Origin: Opitutales bacterium
GTDB lineage: Bacteria; Verrucomicrobiota; Verrucomicrobiia; Opitutales; Seribacteraceae
Length of the DNA stretch: 43,920 bases
Assembly: GCA_028042835.1 (NCBI GenBank)
Contig: JAOFOL010000017.1
Location: forward strand, 1-43,920
Direction: 5' to 3'
Both the position numbers and the translations under genes were made by a program. The notes beneath the pieces were generated by a model that searched no databases, was not told the origin of the DNA, and saw only the letters and a list, made by a program, of their open reading frames with translations. This document shows positions 25,825 to 34,553 of this stretch, piece by piece. Every line of letters starts with the position of its first letter. Within the stretch, counting starts at the first letter, position 1.

Positions 25825-28374
25825 ATGATCAAAAATATCAAGCACCTACTTTCCTTTATAATTTTCATTAAATTATCATCAGGTATTTTATTTGCACAAA
25901 TACAAAACGAAGCCACTCCTGTTGAAAATATATCCGTTGCGGACGGATTTGATGTTGAATTACTTTTTACTGTCCCTAAGGACAAATTGGGATCCTGGGT
26001 AAATCTTTGCTTGGACGACAAAAACCGAATCATTGCCAGTGATCAGTTTGGTGGACTCTATCGTTTCGAGGTACCCCCGAAAGGAAAAACTTTGAAGGAA
26101 AATGCCATCGAGAAAGTTCCTGCTAATATCCGTGCAGCTAATGGCCTACTTTGGGCTTTTGACAGCCTGTATGTCGCGGTCAACGATTATGAAAAAAAGA
26201 TGGATAGCGGGGTCTACCGGCTCACGGATTCCAATGGAGACGACCAACTTGATAAAGTTGAAAAACTGCGGGGCATGCAGGCACGCGGTGATCATGGTGT
26301 ACATGCCCTCATACTCAGCCCCGACAAAAAGTCGATTTACCTGATCACAGGAAACAATACCACTCCAGTGGAAGCGAACCGCTCTCGGGTACCCATGGAT
26401 TGGGGAGAAGATCATTTACTTCCGAGAATGCCCGATGGACGGGGACATAATCGTGATCGCCTGGCTCCTGCCGGTATCATTTACAAAATGTCTCCAGATG
26501 GTAAGGATTGGGAGATTGTCTCTTCCGGATACCGAAACATTTTCGATGGTGGCTTCAACGCAGATGGAGAACTCTTCACCTATGACGCGGATATGGAATA
26601 TGACTTCAACACTCCATGGTACCGTCCAACTCGTATCTGTCATGTCACCAGCGGATCCATGTACGGTTGGAGAAATGGAACCGGTAAACGACCCGAATTC
26701 TACCCGGATACTTTGCCTCCAGTAGTTAACATTGGCCCAGGCTCACCCACCGGGGTCACATTCGGATACGGTGCAAAATTTCCACCCAAGTATCAAAAAG
26801 CGATGTTTATTTTGGATTGGAGTTGGGGAAAAATCTACGCCATTCACATGAAGCCTGATGGAGGCACTTATTTCGGAAAAAAAGAGACTTTCATCACGGG
26901 TAGTCCTCTACCGGTAACAGACGCAATTATTCATCCAGGGGATGGTGCCATGTACTTTGCAATTGGAGGAAGGAAAGTTCAGTCAGGACTCTACCGGGTA
27001 AGCTATACCGGAAAAGGAAATACGGATCCAATTTCTATGAAACCTCAAGTGAATGAACTTGCAAGTTTACGTCACAAATTGGAAGATTTACATATTGGCG
27101 AACATCCTAAAGCCTTGGAGCTGGCTTGGCCACATACCGCTCATCCCGACCGTTTCGTCCGATGGGCAGCCCTGATGGCAGTTCAACGTTTGCCAGTCGA
27201 TAAATGGGCTTCAAAAGCTCTCCAGGAAAAAGATCCAAGCAAACGGGTTCATTTACTGCTGACTCTAGCTAAGGCTGGAGGAATTGACCCTTTTCACCGT
27301 ATACCAAATGATCCTCCTGTAGATCAAAAAATGGGGAAAGAAATTATCAGTTCCCTTACAAAAATCAAATGGGACAAACTGACCGTGAATGAAAAACTGG
27401 CTTTGGTGAGAGCTTTTCAAGTCTCACTAGTCCGCTTTGGAAAACCTGGACTTGAACTAGAACAAAAAATCATTGATCAACTCGAGCCCCATTTCCCTTC
27501 TCAGAAATTCGAATTAAACTGGTTACTCTGTGAAACACTCTCCTTTTTAGAGGCTCAGTCCACCGCACAAAAAGCCATTACATTGTTGCTAAAGGCTCCG
27601 ACACAGGAAGAACAAATGGAATACGCTCGCTCTCTGAGAACTTTAAAGCACGGCTGGAACAAGAAACTTAGAACAGATTATTTTAATTGGTTTCACAAAG
27701 CTGCTAATTATCGAGGAGGTGCGAGTTTTAGTAAGTTTATTGAATTTATAAAAAATGACGCACTTGCCAGCTTGGATGAACAAGACAAAAAGGATCTCGC
27801 TCCAATTCTTAACAAAAAAACCGTAGTACAATCTCCAGCAGAAATGATGGCAAAAGCTATGAGCGGCAGAACTTTTGTTAAACAATGGAAATTAGAAGAA
27901 TTAAGTAAAGCAGCATCGAAAGGACTATCCCAGAGGAACTTTCAAAGTGGACGAAAAATGTTTGCCGCTGGCGGATGCTTTGCATGCCACCGTTTTGGAA
28001 ATGAAGGCGGAATGACAGGTCCAGATTTAACCGGGTCGGGTGGACGATATTCTCCGCATGACCTACTAGAGCAAATCATGTACCCGAGTAAAGAAATCAA
28101 CGAACAATTTGTTCCCACATTCATCGAAATGAATAATGGTGATTTTCATACAGGGGTCGTAGTGAATCTAAACCAAAATAAAGTAGTCATAAATACTGAC
28201 TTATATAACCCGAATCAAAGAACGAATGTCGATCGTACTGAAATTAAAAATATGGGGCCGTCTACAGTATCTCCAATGCCCCCAGGTTTACTTAATATGA
28301 TGAAAGAAGGAGAAGTAATGGATCTGCTTGCCTACATTCTCAGCGGTGGTGATCCTGAGCATAAATTCTTTTAA
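25825..28374 (+). CDS. PVC-type heme-binding (CxxCH) protein with N-terminal beta-propeller
   Basis: Signal peptide IKHLLSFIIFIKLSSGILFAQ. Residues about 35-400 form a beta-propeller of the membrane-bound-dehydrogenase type (TIGR02604): VADGFDVELLF, RGMQARGDHGVHALILSPDK, GTGKRPEFYPDTLPP and FGYGAKFPPKYQKAMF. A helical, HEAT-like stretch follows at about 410-660. The C-terminus (about 700-790) is the Pirellula/Verrucomicrobium heme domain (TIGR02603) with CFACH at residues 718-722 and GGMTGPDLTGSGGRYSP. Related proteins are proposed to oxidise sugars or alcohols and pass electrons to the attached cytochrome; neither substrate nor cofactor is known. Length (849) is at the short end, because only one helical spacer lies between propeller and heme domain. 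It leads a two-gene operon and diverges from a leftward operon. Confidence 0.92.
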   Translation: MIKNIKHLLSFIIFIKLSSGILFAQIQNEATPVENISVADGFDVELLFTVPKDKLGSWVNLCLDDKNRIIASDQFGGLYRFEVPPKGKTLKENAIEKVPANIRAANGLLWAFDSLYVAVNDYEKKMDSGVYRLTDSNGDDQLDKVEKLRGMQARGDHGVHALILSPDKKSIYLITGNNTTPVEANRSRVPMDWGEDHLLPRMPDGRGHNRDRLAPAGIIYKMSPDGKDWEIVSSGYRNIFDGGFNADGELFTYDADMEYDFNTPWYRPTRICHVTSGSMYGWRNGTGKRPEFYPDTLPPVVNIGPGSPTGVTFGYGAKFPPKYQKAMFILDWSWGKIYAIHMKPDGGTYFGKKETFITGSPLPVTDAIIHPGDGAMYFAIGGRKVQSGLYRVSYTGKGNTDPISMKPQVNELASLRHKLEDLHIGEHPKALELAWPHTAHPDRFVRWAALMAVQRLPVDKWASKALQEKDPSKRVHLLLTLAKAGGIDPFHRIPNDPPVDQKMGKEIISSLTKIKWDKLTVNEKLALVRAFQVSLVRFGKPGLELEQKIIDQLEPHFPSQKFELNWLLCETLSFLEAQSTAQKAITLLLKAPTQEEQMEYARSLRTLKHGWNKKLRTDYFNWFHKAANYRGGASFSKFIEFIKNDALASLDEQDKKDLAPILNKKTVVQSPAEMMAKAMSGRTFVKQWKLEELSKAASKGLSQRNFQSGRKMFAAGGCFACHRFGNEGGMTGPDLTGSGGRYSPHDLLEQIMYPSKEINEQFVPTFIEMNNGDFHTGVVVNLNQNKVVINTDLYNPNQRTNVDRTEIKNMGPSTVSPMPPGLLNMMKEGEVMDLLAYILSGGDPEHKFF

Positions 28375-28388
28375 TAAAGTTTTTTTCA

Positions 28389-29603
28389 GTGAATAGATCG
28401 ATTATATTTTATGTAATCGGTTCGGTGCTCCTTTGTGGAAGCCATCAACTTAATGGCCAAAAAGATTTCGAAGTAACTACCGTTCCAAAAGAAGTTAGGA
28501 GTCGTTTGAATTTGGATACATTCTATGAGAAGCATGTCAACCTAAACGGATTTTCTATCGTTGGATCTTCAAAAGTTTCAGATTATGCCTTAAAAGAGGC
28601 GGCTTACCTCATTGCGAAATTGACTCAAAAGCACCCAGAATATCTCCAGGCTTTAGTCGCAAATAAAGTTAGATTTTCGATCATGGCACGGAACGAGTAT
28701 ACCACTGATATCCCAGAACACTCCAATATGAAACCATCTGTATTCTGGGATAAACGAGCTCGAGGATTGGGTGCAACCCATGCCCGTCCATCCGTTAGTT
28801 GCGGCGAAGAAAATTTATTGGGCATTACTGGAGACCCGTACCAACGCGAAAACATTTTAATTCATGAATTTGCTCATGCCCTACATGCAATGGCGATTAA
28901 TGATCTTGATCCTTTATTTCAAACAAAGCTGCAAGATTGCTATAATATGGCAGTCAATGAAGGTATTTGGGAAGGTACATATGCATCCACCAATCCTGCT
29001 GAATATTGGGCAGAAGGTGTGCAATCATGGTTTGAATGCAATCGAATAAACGACCGGGAACATGGGAATATTAATACTCGAAAGGAAATAGTTAAAGAAG
29101 ATCCAAGACTGGCTGAACTTATTACTGCCAAACTAGGAGACCCACCTTGGAAATATATTCATATTTCCAAAAGATTATCCCAAAATCCTCATCTATCTGG
29201 CTATAAACCTAATCAAGAAATTCCCTTTGCGTGGCCCAAGAAATTAATTGAATGGCATGAGAAATTTGCACAAGGAGAGGTTAGCCTTGCCCCTTCGGAT
29301 GCAAAAAAAGTAACTCCACTAAACGATGTCGAAAAACTGAAATCAACCTACTCAAGAAAGCGCTGCCAGTTCTTCATCCACAACCTATCTGGTCAAACAA
29401 TAGATGTCCATTGGATCGATTTCAAAGGAAACTTGGTACAACCACGGGTTTTACGCCATAAAGATCATACGACTATCCATTCATTTACTGGTCATTGCTG
29501 GAGGATTAAAAGTAAAAATAAAACCAATGAAGTACTTTGCCACTTCTTCAGGCTACCCATCCACCATTCAGCCCAGCTTACTATTACGGACTTTATAAAC
29601 TAA
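28389..29603 (+). CDS. Exported zinc metallopeptidase-like protein with C-terminal VHL-like beta domain
   Basis: GTG start 14 bases after the heme protein; signal peptide SIIFYVIGSVLLCGSHQLNG. The zinc motif HEFAH is at residues 159-163 (codons 28863-28877) inside ENILIHEFAHALHAMAI, and a second segment NPAEYWAEGVQSWF (Glu at about 205 and 209) supplies the third ligand, as in gluzincins of the anthrax-lethal-factor-like group. Residues about 318-400 (CQFFIHNLSGQTIDVHWIDF, then IHSFTGHCWRIK) match the beta domain of von Hippel-Lindau proteins: F.N.s...v.v.W.d..G and i.sf.GH.W. In eukaryotes that domain binds hydroxyproline peptides; its role in bacteria is unknown. Both halves are in one uninterrupted frame. 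The peptidase substrate is unknown. Confidence 0.75.
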   Translation: MNRSIIFYVIGSVLLCGSHQLNGQKDFEVTTVPKEVRSRLNLDTFYEKHVNLNGFSIVGSSKVSDYALKEAAYLIAKLTQKHPEYLQALVANKVRFSIMARNEYTTDIPEHSNMKPSVFWDKRARGLGATHARPSVSCGEENLLGITGDPYQRENILIHEFAHALHAMAINDLDPLFQTKLQDCYNMAVNEGIWEGTYASTNPAEYWAEGVQSWFECNRINDREHGNINTRKEIVKEDPRLAELITAKLGDPPWKYIHISKRLSQNPHLSGYKPNQEIPFAWPKKLIEWHEKFAQGEVSLAPSDAKKVTPLNDVEKLKSTYSRKRCQFFIHNLSGQTIDVHWIDFKGNLVQPRVLRHKDHTTIHSFTGHCWRIKSKNKTNEVLCHFFRLPIHHSAQLTITDFIN

Positions 29604-29640
29604 TCTAAAGTACTCTAATTAATTGTTGTCTTATCATAAC

Positions 29641-29652
29641 ATTGTTAACAAT
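29641..29652. promoter_or_regulatory. Palindrome before the GntR gene, candidate operator
   Basis: ATTGTTAACAAT is a perfect 12-base palindrome 41 bases before the GntR start codon. Its GT-TA-AC core resembles FadR-subfamily operators, whose consensus is close to TNGTNNNACNA. A partial half-copy (AATTGTTGT) lies 17-20 bases upstream of it. Autoregulation is likely for a GntR gene, hence the call; binding is not shown. Confidence 0.4.
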
Positions 29653-29693
29653 TAGTTTGACTGATTGGGGCTTAATTAAGAATCTTACTTATC

Positions 29694-30299
29694 ATGAATA
29701 AGTTCCCCAGCAAAGTAGCTTTTCGAGACAGTATTTGTAATGTTATCAGAAGAGATCTCATAAGCGGGAAAATTGGTTTTGATGAACCGATTCGGGAGCA
29801 AAAACTAGCCTCTCGCTTTGGAACCAGTCGTGGGCCAGTGAGAGATGCGCTAATGCAGTTAACGCAAGAAGGAATTCTCGTGTACAAACCGAATAAAGGC
29901 GTAAGAGTAAATTCTGCCTTAACGGATGAAGAACGATCCGTTGTCGTCGCTATGCGTCTAGAGCTAGAAACCTACTGCATCAAGAAATTTATCAATCAGG
30001 CATCGGAAACTGATTTTGTAAATATTAGACTTTTGCTTGAGCGACTCAAGACAGCTTGCAATGAGGCCTCTTTGCCCGAAGTCGCTGAAAGCGACTTGGC
30101 CTTGCATCGCTATTGGGTCGCTCAAGCTTCTCCTCATCTTGAGAGTACTTGGTTGGGTCTTAGCATTCGGATGATTATGAAGTACACTCGGCTGGAAAAT
30201 TTCAAAGAATCTATTGGTGAACACCACCGAATCGTAGAAGCAATCACTAATCGTAATATAACGGAATCAATCTATTACCTCGGTAAAAACATTATATGA
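29694..30299 (+). CDS. GntR-family transcription regulator, FCD (FadR-type) subfamily
   Basis: Winged helix-turn-helix at residues about 5-75 (IRRDLISGKIGFDEPIREQK, ASRFGTSRGPVRDALMQLTQ, GILVYKPNKGVRVN), all characteristic of GntR. The FCD effector domain follows at about 85-201, with the metal-binding pair in SDLALHRYW (Asp, His) and a further His in EHHRIVEAI. The protein ends IYYLGKNII, where the family normally has a last His ligand near the end, and at 201 residues it is shorter than the usual 220-240. The C-terminal part of the metal site therefore seems altered. FCD regulators usually sense sugar acids or other organic acids. It precedes the PSD1 cytochrome gene by three bases and probably controls that pair and itself. 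A perfect palindrome lies upstream. Confidence 0.9.
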   Translation: MNKFPSKVAFRDSICNVIRRDLISGKIGFDEPIREQKLASRFGTSRGPVRDALMQLTQEGILVYKPNKGVRVNSALTDEERSVVVAMRLELETYCIKKFINQASETDFVNIRLLLERLKTACNEASLPEVAESDLALHRYWVAQASPHLESTWLGLSIRMIMKYTRLENFKESIGEHHRIVEAITNRNITESIYYLGKNII

Positions 30300-30302
30300 A
30301 CA

Positions 30303-33098
30303 ATGTTACGATTATTACACTTATACTCCGCCACACTTGTTTGCTGTATTTTAAATGCGAGCCCTTCCATAGATAGAAATATTGTCGGCGAAAAACTTTT
30401 TTCTCTCCGCATTAAGCCACTGCTTCAAGAAAAATGCTTGGCTTGTCACTCCATAAAAGAAGGTAAGATCAAGGGAGACTTAGATTTATCCTCACTGCAA
30501 GGAATGCTTAGGGGCGGAGAAACATCTGACCAGGTATTAATTCCCCATGAACCTTCGAAAAGCCTTATAATTGAAGCGATTAAATGGAAAAATGAAGATT
30601 ACGAAATGCCACCCAAGGAAAATGATCGCCTTTCAAAAAAACAAATTTTGTGGGTCAGTGAATGGATTAAAATGGGTGCCCCTTGGCCTGACTCTGAAAC
30701 ACAGAAAAAAATCATCCTTGCAGAACGTTCCAAATCGAAAACCGAAGATGGAATTTTGGTGAAAAATTCCGGTGGGTTATCTGATGAGTGGACTTATCGA
30801 CGCTATCAACCTACGGATATATGGGCTTTCCAACCCCTTACAGAAGCAGAGCCACCACAATCCAGCAAGCACTCCATTGATTCATTCATATCTGAAAAAT
30901 TGGCAAAAATGGATTTTCGCCAAGCATCGAATGCCGATTTTCGTACCCTAATAAAAAGAGCATATTATGATCTGCATGGTCTACCTCCTACCCTACTGGA
31001 AATACATCAATTTCGGCTAGCCTGGAAAAAAGACCCAAATCAAGCATGGAGCCAATTACTAGATCAATTGTTACAGAGCCCACACTTCGGTGAACGTTCT
31101 GCACAACACTGGTTGGATGTTACTCGTTATGCAGATACAGCAGGCCTTTCCAATGACTATGAACGCTCAAATATGTGGCGCTATCGTGACTATGTGATCC
31201 GCTCCTTTAACCAAGATAAGGCGTATGATCAATTTATTGTCGAACAAATCGCTGGCGATGAATTATGGGACAAGCAAGAGAAGAAAAACAAAAATCCAGA
31301 ATTATTGATTGCTACTTCTTTTTTGCGAATGGGGCCTTGGGATCCAGCTATGGTATTGAAGCCTCAAGCAAGACAGATTTATTTGGATGATGTCGTCAAT
31401 GCGGTTGGACAAACTTTTCTAAGCACAACCATGAGATGCTTTAAATGTCATGACCACAAATTTGATCCGCTTCCCACTAAAGATTATTACAGGATGTATG
31501 CCGTTTTCAGTGGAACACAATTAGCGGAGCGGCCCGCTCCCTTTTTGAAGGAAGAAAATAAGAATAGATTAAAAGATGGGCTTAACTTTACCCAGCAGAT
31601 GCTCACATTCGCAAAAGAGAAATATCATCACTTACTGGACAAGCAAGAATCCGCCGCAAAGAAATGGTTCAAGGAACAGGGAAAGAAATATCTTAATGAG
31701 GATAAGCGTCGTAGTTTGCCGGATGAAAAAAAACCTCCTCGACATGTTGGGCTTACTCCTGCCGAAACGGGCAGACTGAAAGTTAGAAAACAAGATGATT
31801 GGATTTGGACTCGCAGGTTGGAACGGTACCAACCTCTTGCCCAAAGCGTTTACAATGGCCCCGTACCCAAAAGCCTCAATTCACGTAAAATGCGCATGCC
31901 AACAAAAATTCCCAACTCACCGATTCCTCAGACTAAAATCCTAATGGGAGGGGCAATTGATGCACCTGATGCGGAGGTAACCCCTGGCGTTTTGAGTGCT
32001 CTTGGCTTGGCCACTTCAGACAATAGAAATGATCCTTATGCCCTACCTGAGGAGAAGACTGGGAGAAGGCTTGGCCTGGCCCAGTGGATTGCCCATCCCA
32101 AGAATCATTTAACTGCCCGATCCATTGTTAATCGGGTTTGGCAAAGACATTTTGGTAAACCATTAGCGGGTAATCCAAATAATTTTGGAGCAAAGGGAAA
32201 AAAACCCACTCATCCAAAACTATTGGATTGGCTTGCGTCAGATTTTGTGGAAAACGGATGGAAATTCAAGCGACTTCATAAATTGATCATGACTTCAGAA
32301 GCCTATCGTATGAGTACACATCATCCCCAAATGAACAGCTTACAAAATACCGACCCAGACAATCATCTTCTTGCATACCGAGAACCTCGTCGTCTTTCCG
32401 CAGAAGAATTAAGAGACTCGATGCTTGTGAGCACAGGCGAACTGAACCGTGAAATTGGCGGGCTTCCCATTATGCCGGAAATCAACATGGAGGTGGCACT
32501 GCAACCGAGAATGATTCAATTCTCCATTGCCCCCGCTTACCAACCTTCCCAATCACCAAAAGAAAGAAACAGAAGAACGCTGTACGCCTATCGCGTACGG
32601 GGCCAGCCCGATCCATTCCTCGAATTGTTCAATCAGCCCAACCCCAATGATTCCTGTGAGGAAAGAGTCTCAGAATCAGTGAGTCCGCAGGCTTTTACTC
32701 TTCTTAACAGCGACCTGATGAATGACCGGGCCACCGCTCTTGCCATTCGGATTAATAAAGAGACTCAGGACTTACATACTCAAATCAAACGTGCAGTCCA
32801 ATTAGTCTTTGGAAGAGTTCCTTCTTCCCAGGAATGGGACCGTTTAGAAAAATATGTAATGAGAATGACTTCTTATCATCAGTCTCATAAACCTAAATCA
32901 AAAGTCTATCCGACTTCCATCACCCGTTCCTTAGTTGAAGAAAACACAGGTGAATCTTTTGAATATGAAGAAATTCTTCCAGCTTTCAAAAATTATAAAG
33001 CGGATAAGAAAGCTCACGAGGTCAATCATTCCACGCGGGCCCTGGCCGACCTCTGCCTCATTTTGTTCAATTCCAACGAATTTATGTATGTCTATTAA
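30303..33098 (+). CDS. PSD1 planctomycete cytochrome (DUF1549-DUF1553)
   Basis: Signal peptide RLLHLYSATLVCCILNASP. The N-terminal PSD1/cytochrome C domain has CLACH at residues 45-49, then GDLDLSSLQGMLRGGET and YEMPPKENDRLS. DUF1549 (about 190-400) begins SIDSFISEKLAKMDFRQASN and carries a second heme-like motif CFKCH at 379-383 followed by DHKFDP. DUF1553 (about 590-900) contains GRRLGLAQWIAHPKNHLTAR, RVWQRHFGKP and FKRLHKLIMTSEAYRMS. No LamG or carbohydrate-binding insertion, common in this family, is present between the two DUFs. Length is 931. It is followed by its constant partner, a DUF1501 protein, one base after its stop. The pair is characteristic of PVC bacteria; the reaction is unknown but probably extracytosolic oxidation. 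Confidence 0.94.
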   Translation: MLRLLHLYSATLVCCILNASPSIDRNIVGEKLFSLRIKPLLQEKCLACHSIKEGKIKGDLDLSSLQGMLRGGETSDQVLIPHEPSKSLIIEAIKWKNEDYEMPPKENDRLSKKQILWVSEWIKMGAPWPDSETQKKIILAERSKSKTEDGILVKNSGGLSDEWTYRRYQPTDIWAFQPLTEAEPPQSSKHSIDSFISEKLAKMDFRQASNADFRTLIKRAYYDLHGLPPTLLEIHQFRLAWKKDPNQAWSQLLDQLLQSPHFGERSAQHWLDVTRYADTAGLSNDYERSNMWRYRDYVIRSFNQDKAYDQFIVEQIAGDELWDKQEKKNKNPELLIATSFLRMGPWDPAMVLKPQARQIYLDDVVNAVGQTFLSTTMRCFKCHDHKFDPLPTKDYYRMYAVFSGTQLAERPAPFLKEENKNRLKDGLNFTQQMLTFAKEKYHHLLDKQESAAKKWFKEQGKKYLNEDKRRSLPDEKKPPRHVGLTPAETGRLKVRKQDDWIWTRRLERYQPLAQSVYNGPVPKSLNSRKMRMPTKIPNSPIPQTKILMGGAIDAPDAEVTPGVLSALGLATSDNRNDPYALPEEKTGRRLGLAQWIAHPKNHLTARSIVNRVWQRHFGKPLAGNPNNFGAKGKKPTHPKLLDWLASDFVENGWKFKRLHKLIMTSEAYRMSTHHPQMNSLQNTDPDNHLLAYREPRRLSAEELRDSMLVSTGELNREIGGLPIMPEINMEVALQPRMIQFSIAPAYQPSQSPKERNRRTLYAYRVRGQPDPFLELFNQPNPNDSCEERVSESVSPQAFTLLNSDLMNDRATALAIRINKETQDLHTQIKRAVQLVFGRVPSSQEWDRLEKYVMRMTSYHQSHKPKSKVYPTSITRSLVEENTGESFEYEEILPAFKNYKADKKAHEVNHSTRALADLCLILFNSNEFMYVY

Positions 33099-33099
33099 T

Positions 33100-34494
33100 A
33101 TGAATATATCTTCTTCAATTCCCTATTTAAATCGTCGCGATTTCCTTTATGGCATGACCTCTTCTCTTGGCTCTTTGGCCATGACCGACCTGTTGGCTCA
33201 GGATACGGCATCCGGAAGTGGTCTAAAAAAACCAATGCATGAACCTAAGGCAAAAAATGTAATTATGCTTTTTATGGAGGGCGGGCCAAGCCAGGTCGAT
33301 ACCTTTGACCCAAAGCCCAAACTCAACAGTCTTCACAAGGCAGAGTCCAAACGGACGGGTACTTTAGAATCTGGAAACAAATTTTTTGTGGGTAGTCCAT
33401 ACGGAACCCGTAAAGTGGGTAAATCCGGATTGGATATGAGTGATCAATGGAAACATCTTCCTGAGGTGGCCGATGAGTTATGTAATTACAGAGGTTGCTT
33501 CGCAGAGTCACTTAATCATCCAGAAGCTCTGTTTCATATGAATACTGGTAGCCGCTTGGGTGGAGACCCGGCTCTGGGTGCCTGGCTTAATTACGGTCTT
33601 GGGTCTTATAATCAAAATTTACCCGGTTATGTCGTAATGACCGAGCTCGCTCTCCCTCAAGGCGGGTCACGAAATTGGTCCAATGGATTTCTCCCAGGTC
33701 AGTACCAGGGAACAAGGCTCAGACCTACAGGTTCCCCCATCCTTGATCTGCAGGGACCAGCTCATAAAAATCGTTCACATCAAAGACAGACTCTTCATGA
33801 ACTCGCATTCCTCAATGAACAACATGCAGTAAAACATGCCTACCATAAAGAATTGGAAACGAGGATGCAGAGCTATGAACTGGCTTATCGCATGCAAATG
33901 GAAGTCCCAGGAGTAATCGGCTTGGAAGGAGAATCTGAAAAGACCAAGGAGTCCTACGGTCTCAATCGAAAAGAAACTTCCGAATTCGGAAAACAATGCC
34001 TTATGGCCAGAAGACTGGTTGAAAAGGGAGTCCGCTTTGTACAGATCTTTTCCGGGGGATGGGATAGTCATGACTATTTAGAGCGAGCCCATGCGGCTCG
34101 TATAAAAAGTGTCGATCAACCGATGACCGCTCTGATCAAAGACTTAAAATCAAGGGGTATGCTTAAAGATACGCTAGTTCTTTGGATGGGTGAATTTGGA
34201 AGAACTCCGGATAATAACCGGAGAGGAGGAGTCTACGCAATCGGACGAGGTCATAACAATAAAGCCATGACCATTCTCATGGCAGGTGGTGGAGTAAAAC
34301 CTGGGGCAATTGTAGGCGGGACGGATGACATTGGTGCAGAAGCCGTCGACGTGGCTCATCCAATTCGCGATTTCCATGTTACCTTACTTCACCTTCTTGG
34401 ACTGGATGATAATAAACTAACCTACTTTCATGGAGGCAGATACAAGCAGCTCAGTCAGTTTGGAGGACAGATCATTAAAGAGTTGATTGCCTAA
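33100..34494 (+). CDS. DUF1501 protein, Tat-exported partner of the PSD1 cytochrome
   Basis: The ATG at 33100 lies one base after the upstream stop; the frame is open about 165 bases further upstream but that would overlap the PSD1 gene, and an alternative ATG lies at 33088. The N-terminus LNRRDFLYGMTSSLGSLAM is a clear twin-arginine signal. The DUF1501 body contains AKNVIMLFMEGGPSQVDTFD, FAESLNHPEALFHMNTGSR, FSGGWDSHDYLERAH, LWMGEFGRTPDNNRRG and GRGHNNKAMTILMAGGG. The fold is of the alkaline-phosphatase/sulfatase superfamily, with Asp, Glu and His near metal sites. It is always paired with DUF1549-DUF1553 proteins; tight spacing supports a shared operon with the GntR gene. The enzymatic role remains unknown. 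Confidence 0.93.
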   Translation: MNISSSIPYLNRRDFLYGMTSSLGSLAMTDLLAQDTASGSGLKKPMHEPKAKNVIMLFMEGGPSQVDTFDPKPKLNSLHKAESKRTGTLESGNKFFVGSPYGTRKVGKSGLDMSDQWKHLPEVADELCNYRGCFAESLNHPEALFHMNTGSRLGGDPALGAWLNYGLGSYNQNLPGYVVMTELALPQGGSRNWSNGFLPGQYQGTRLRPTGSPILDLQGPAHKNRSHQRQTLHELAFLNEQHAVKHAYHKELETRMQSYELAYRMQMEVPGVIGLEGESEKTKESYGLNRKETSEFGKQCLMARRLVEKGVRFVQIFSGGWDSHDYLERAHAARIKSVDQPMTALIKDLKSRGMLKDTLVLWMGEFGRTPDNNRRGGVYAIGRGHNNKAMTILMAGGGVKPGAIVGGTDDIGAEAVDVAHPIRDFHVTLLHLLGLDDNKLTYFHGGRYKQLSQFGGQIIKELIA

Positions 34495-34553
34495 TTGCAG
34501 AACTGATTTATGCATACTCAAATCTTTTACTCGAGCAACCGTTTAAAATTATC

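Noticed and set aside
32935-33099. Longer start for the DUF1501 gene overlapping PSD1 by 165 bases
   Set aside because: The twin-arginine signal begins right after the ATG at 33100, so the extension would bury it.
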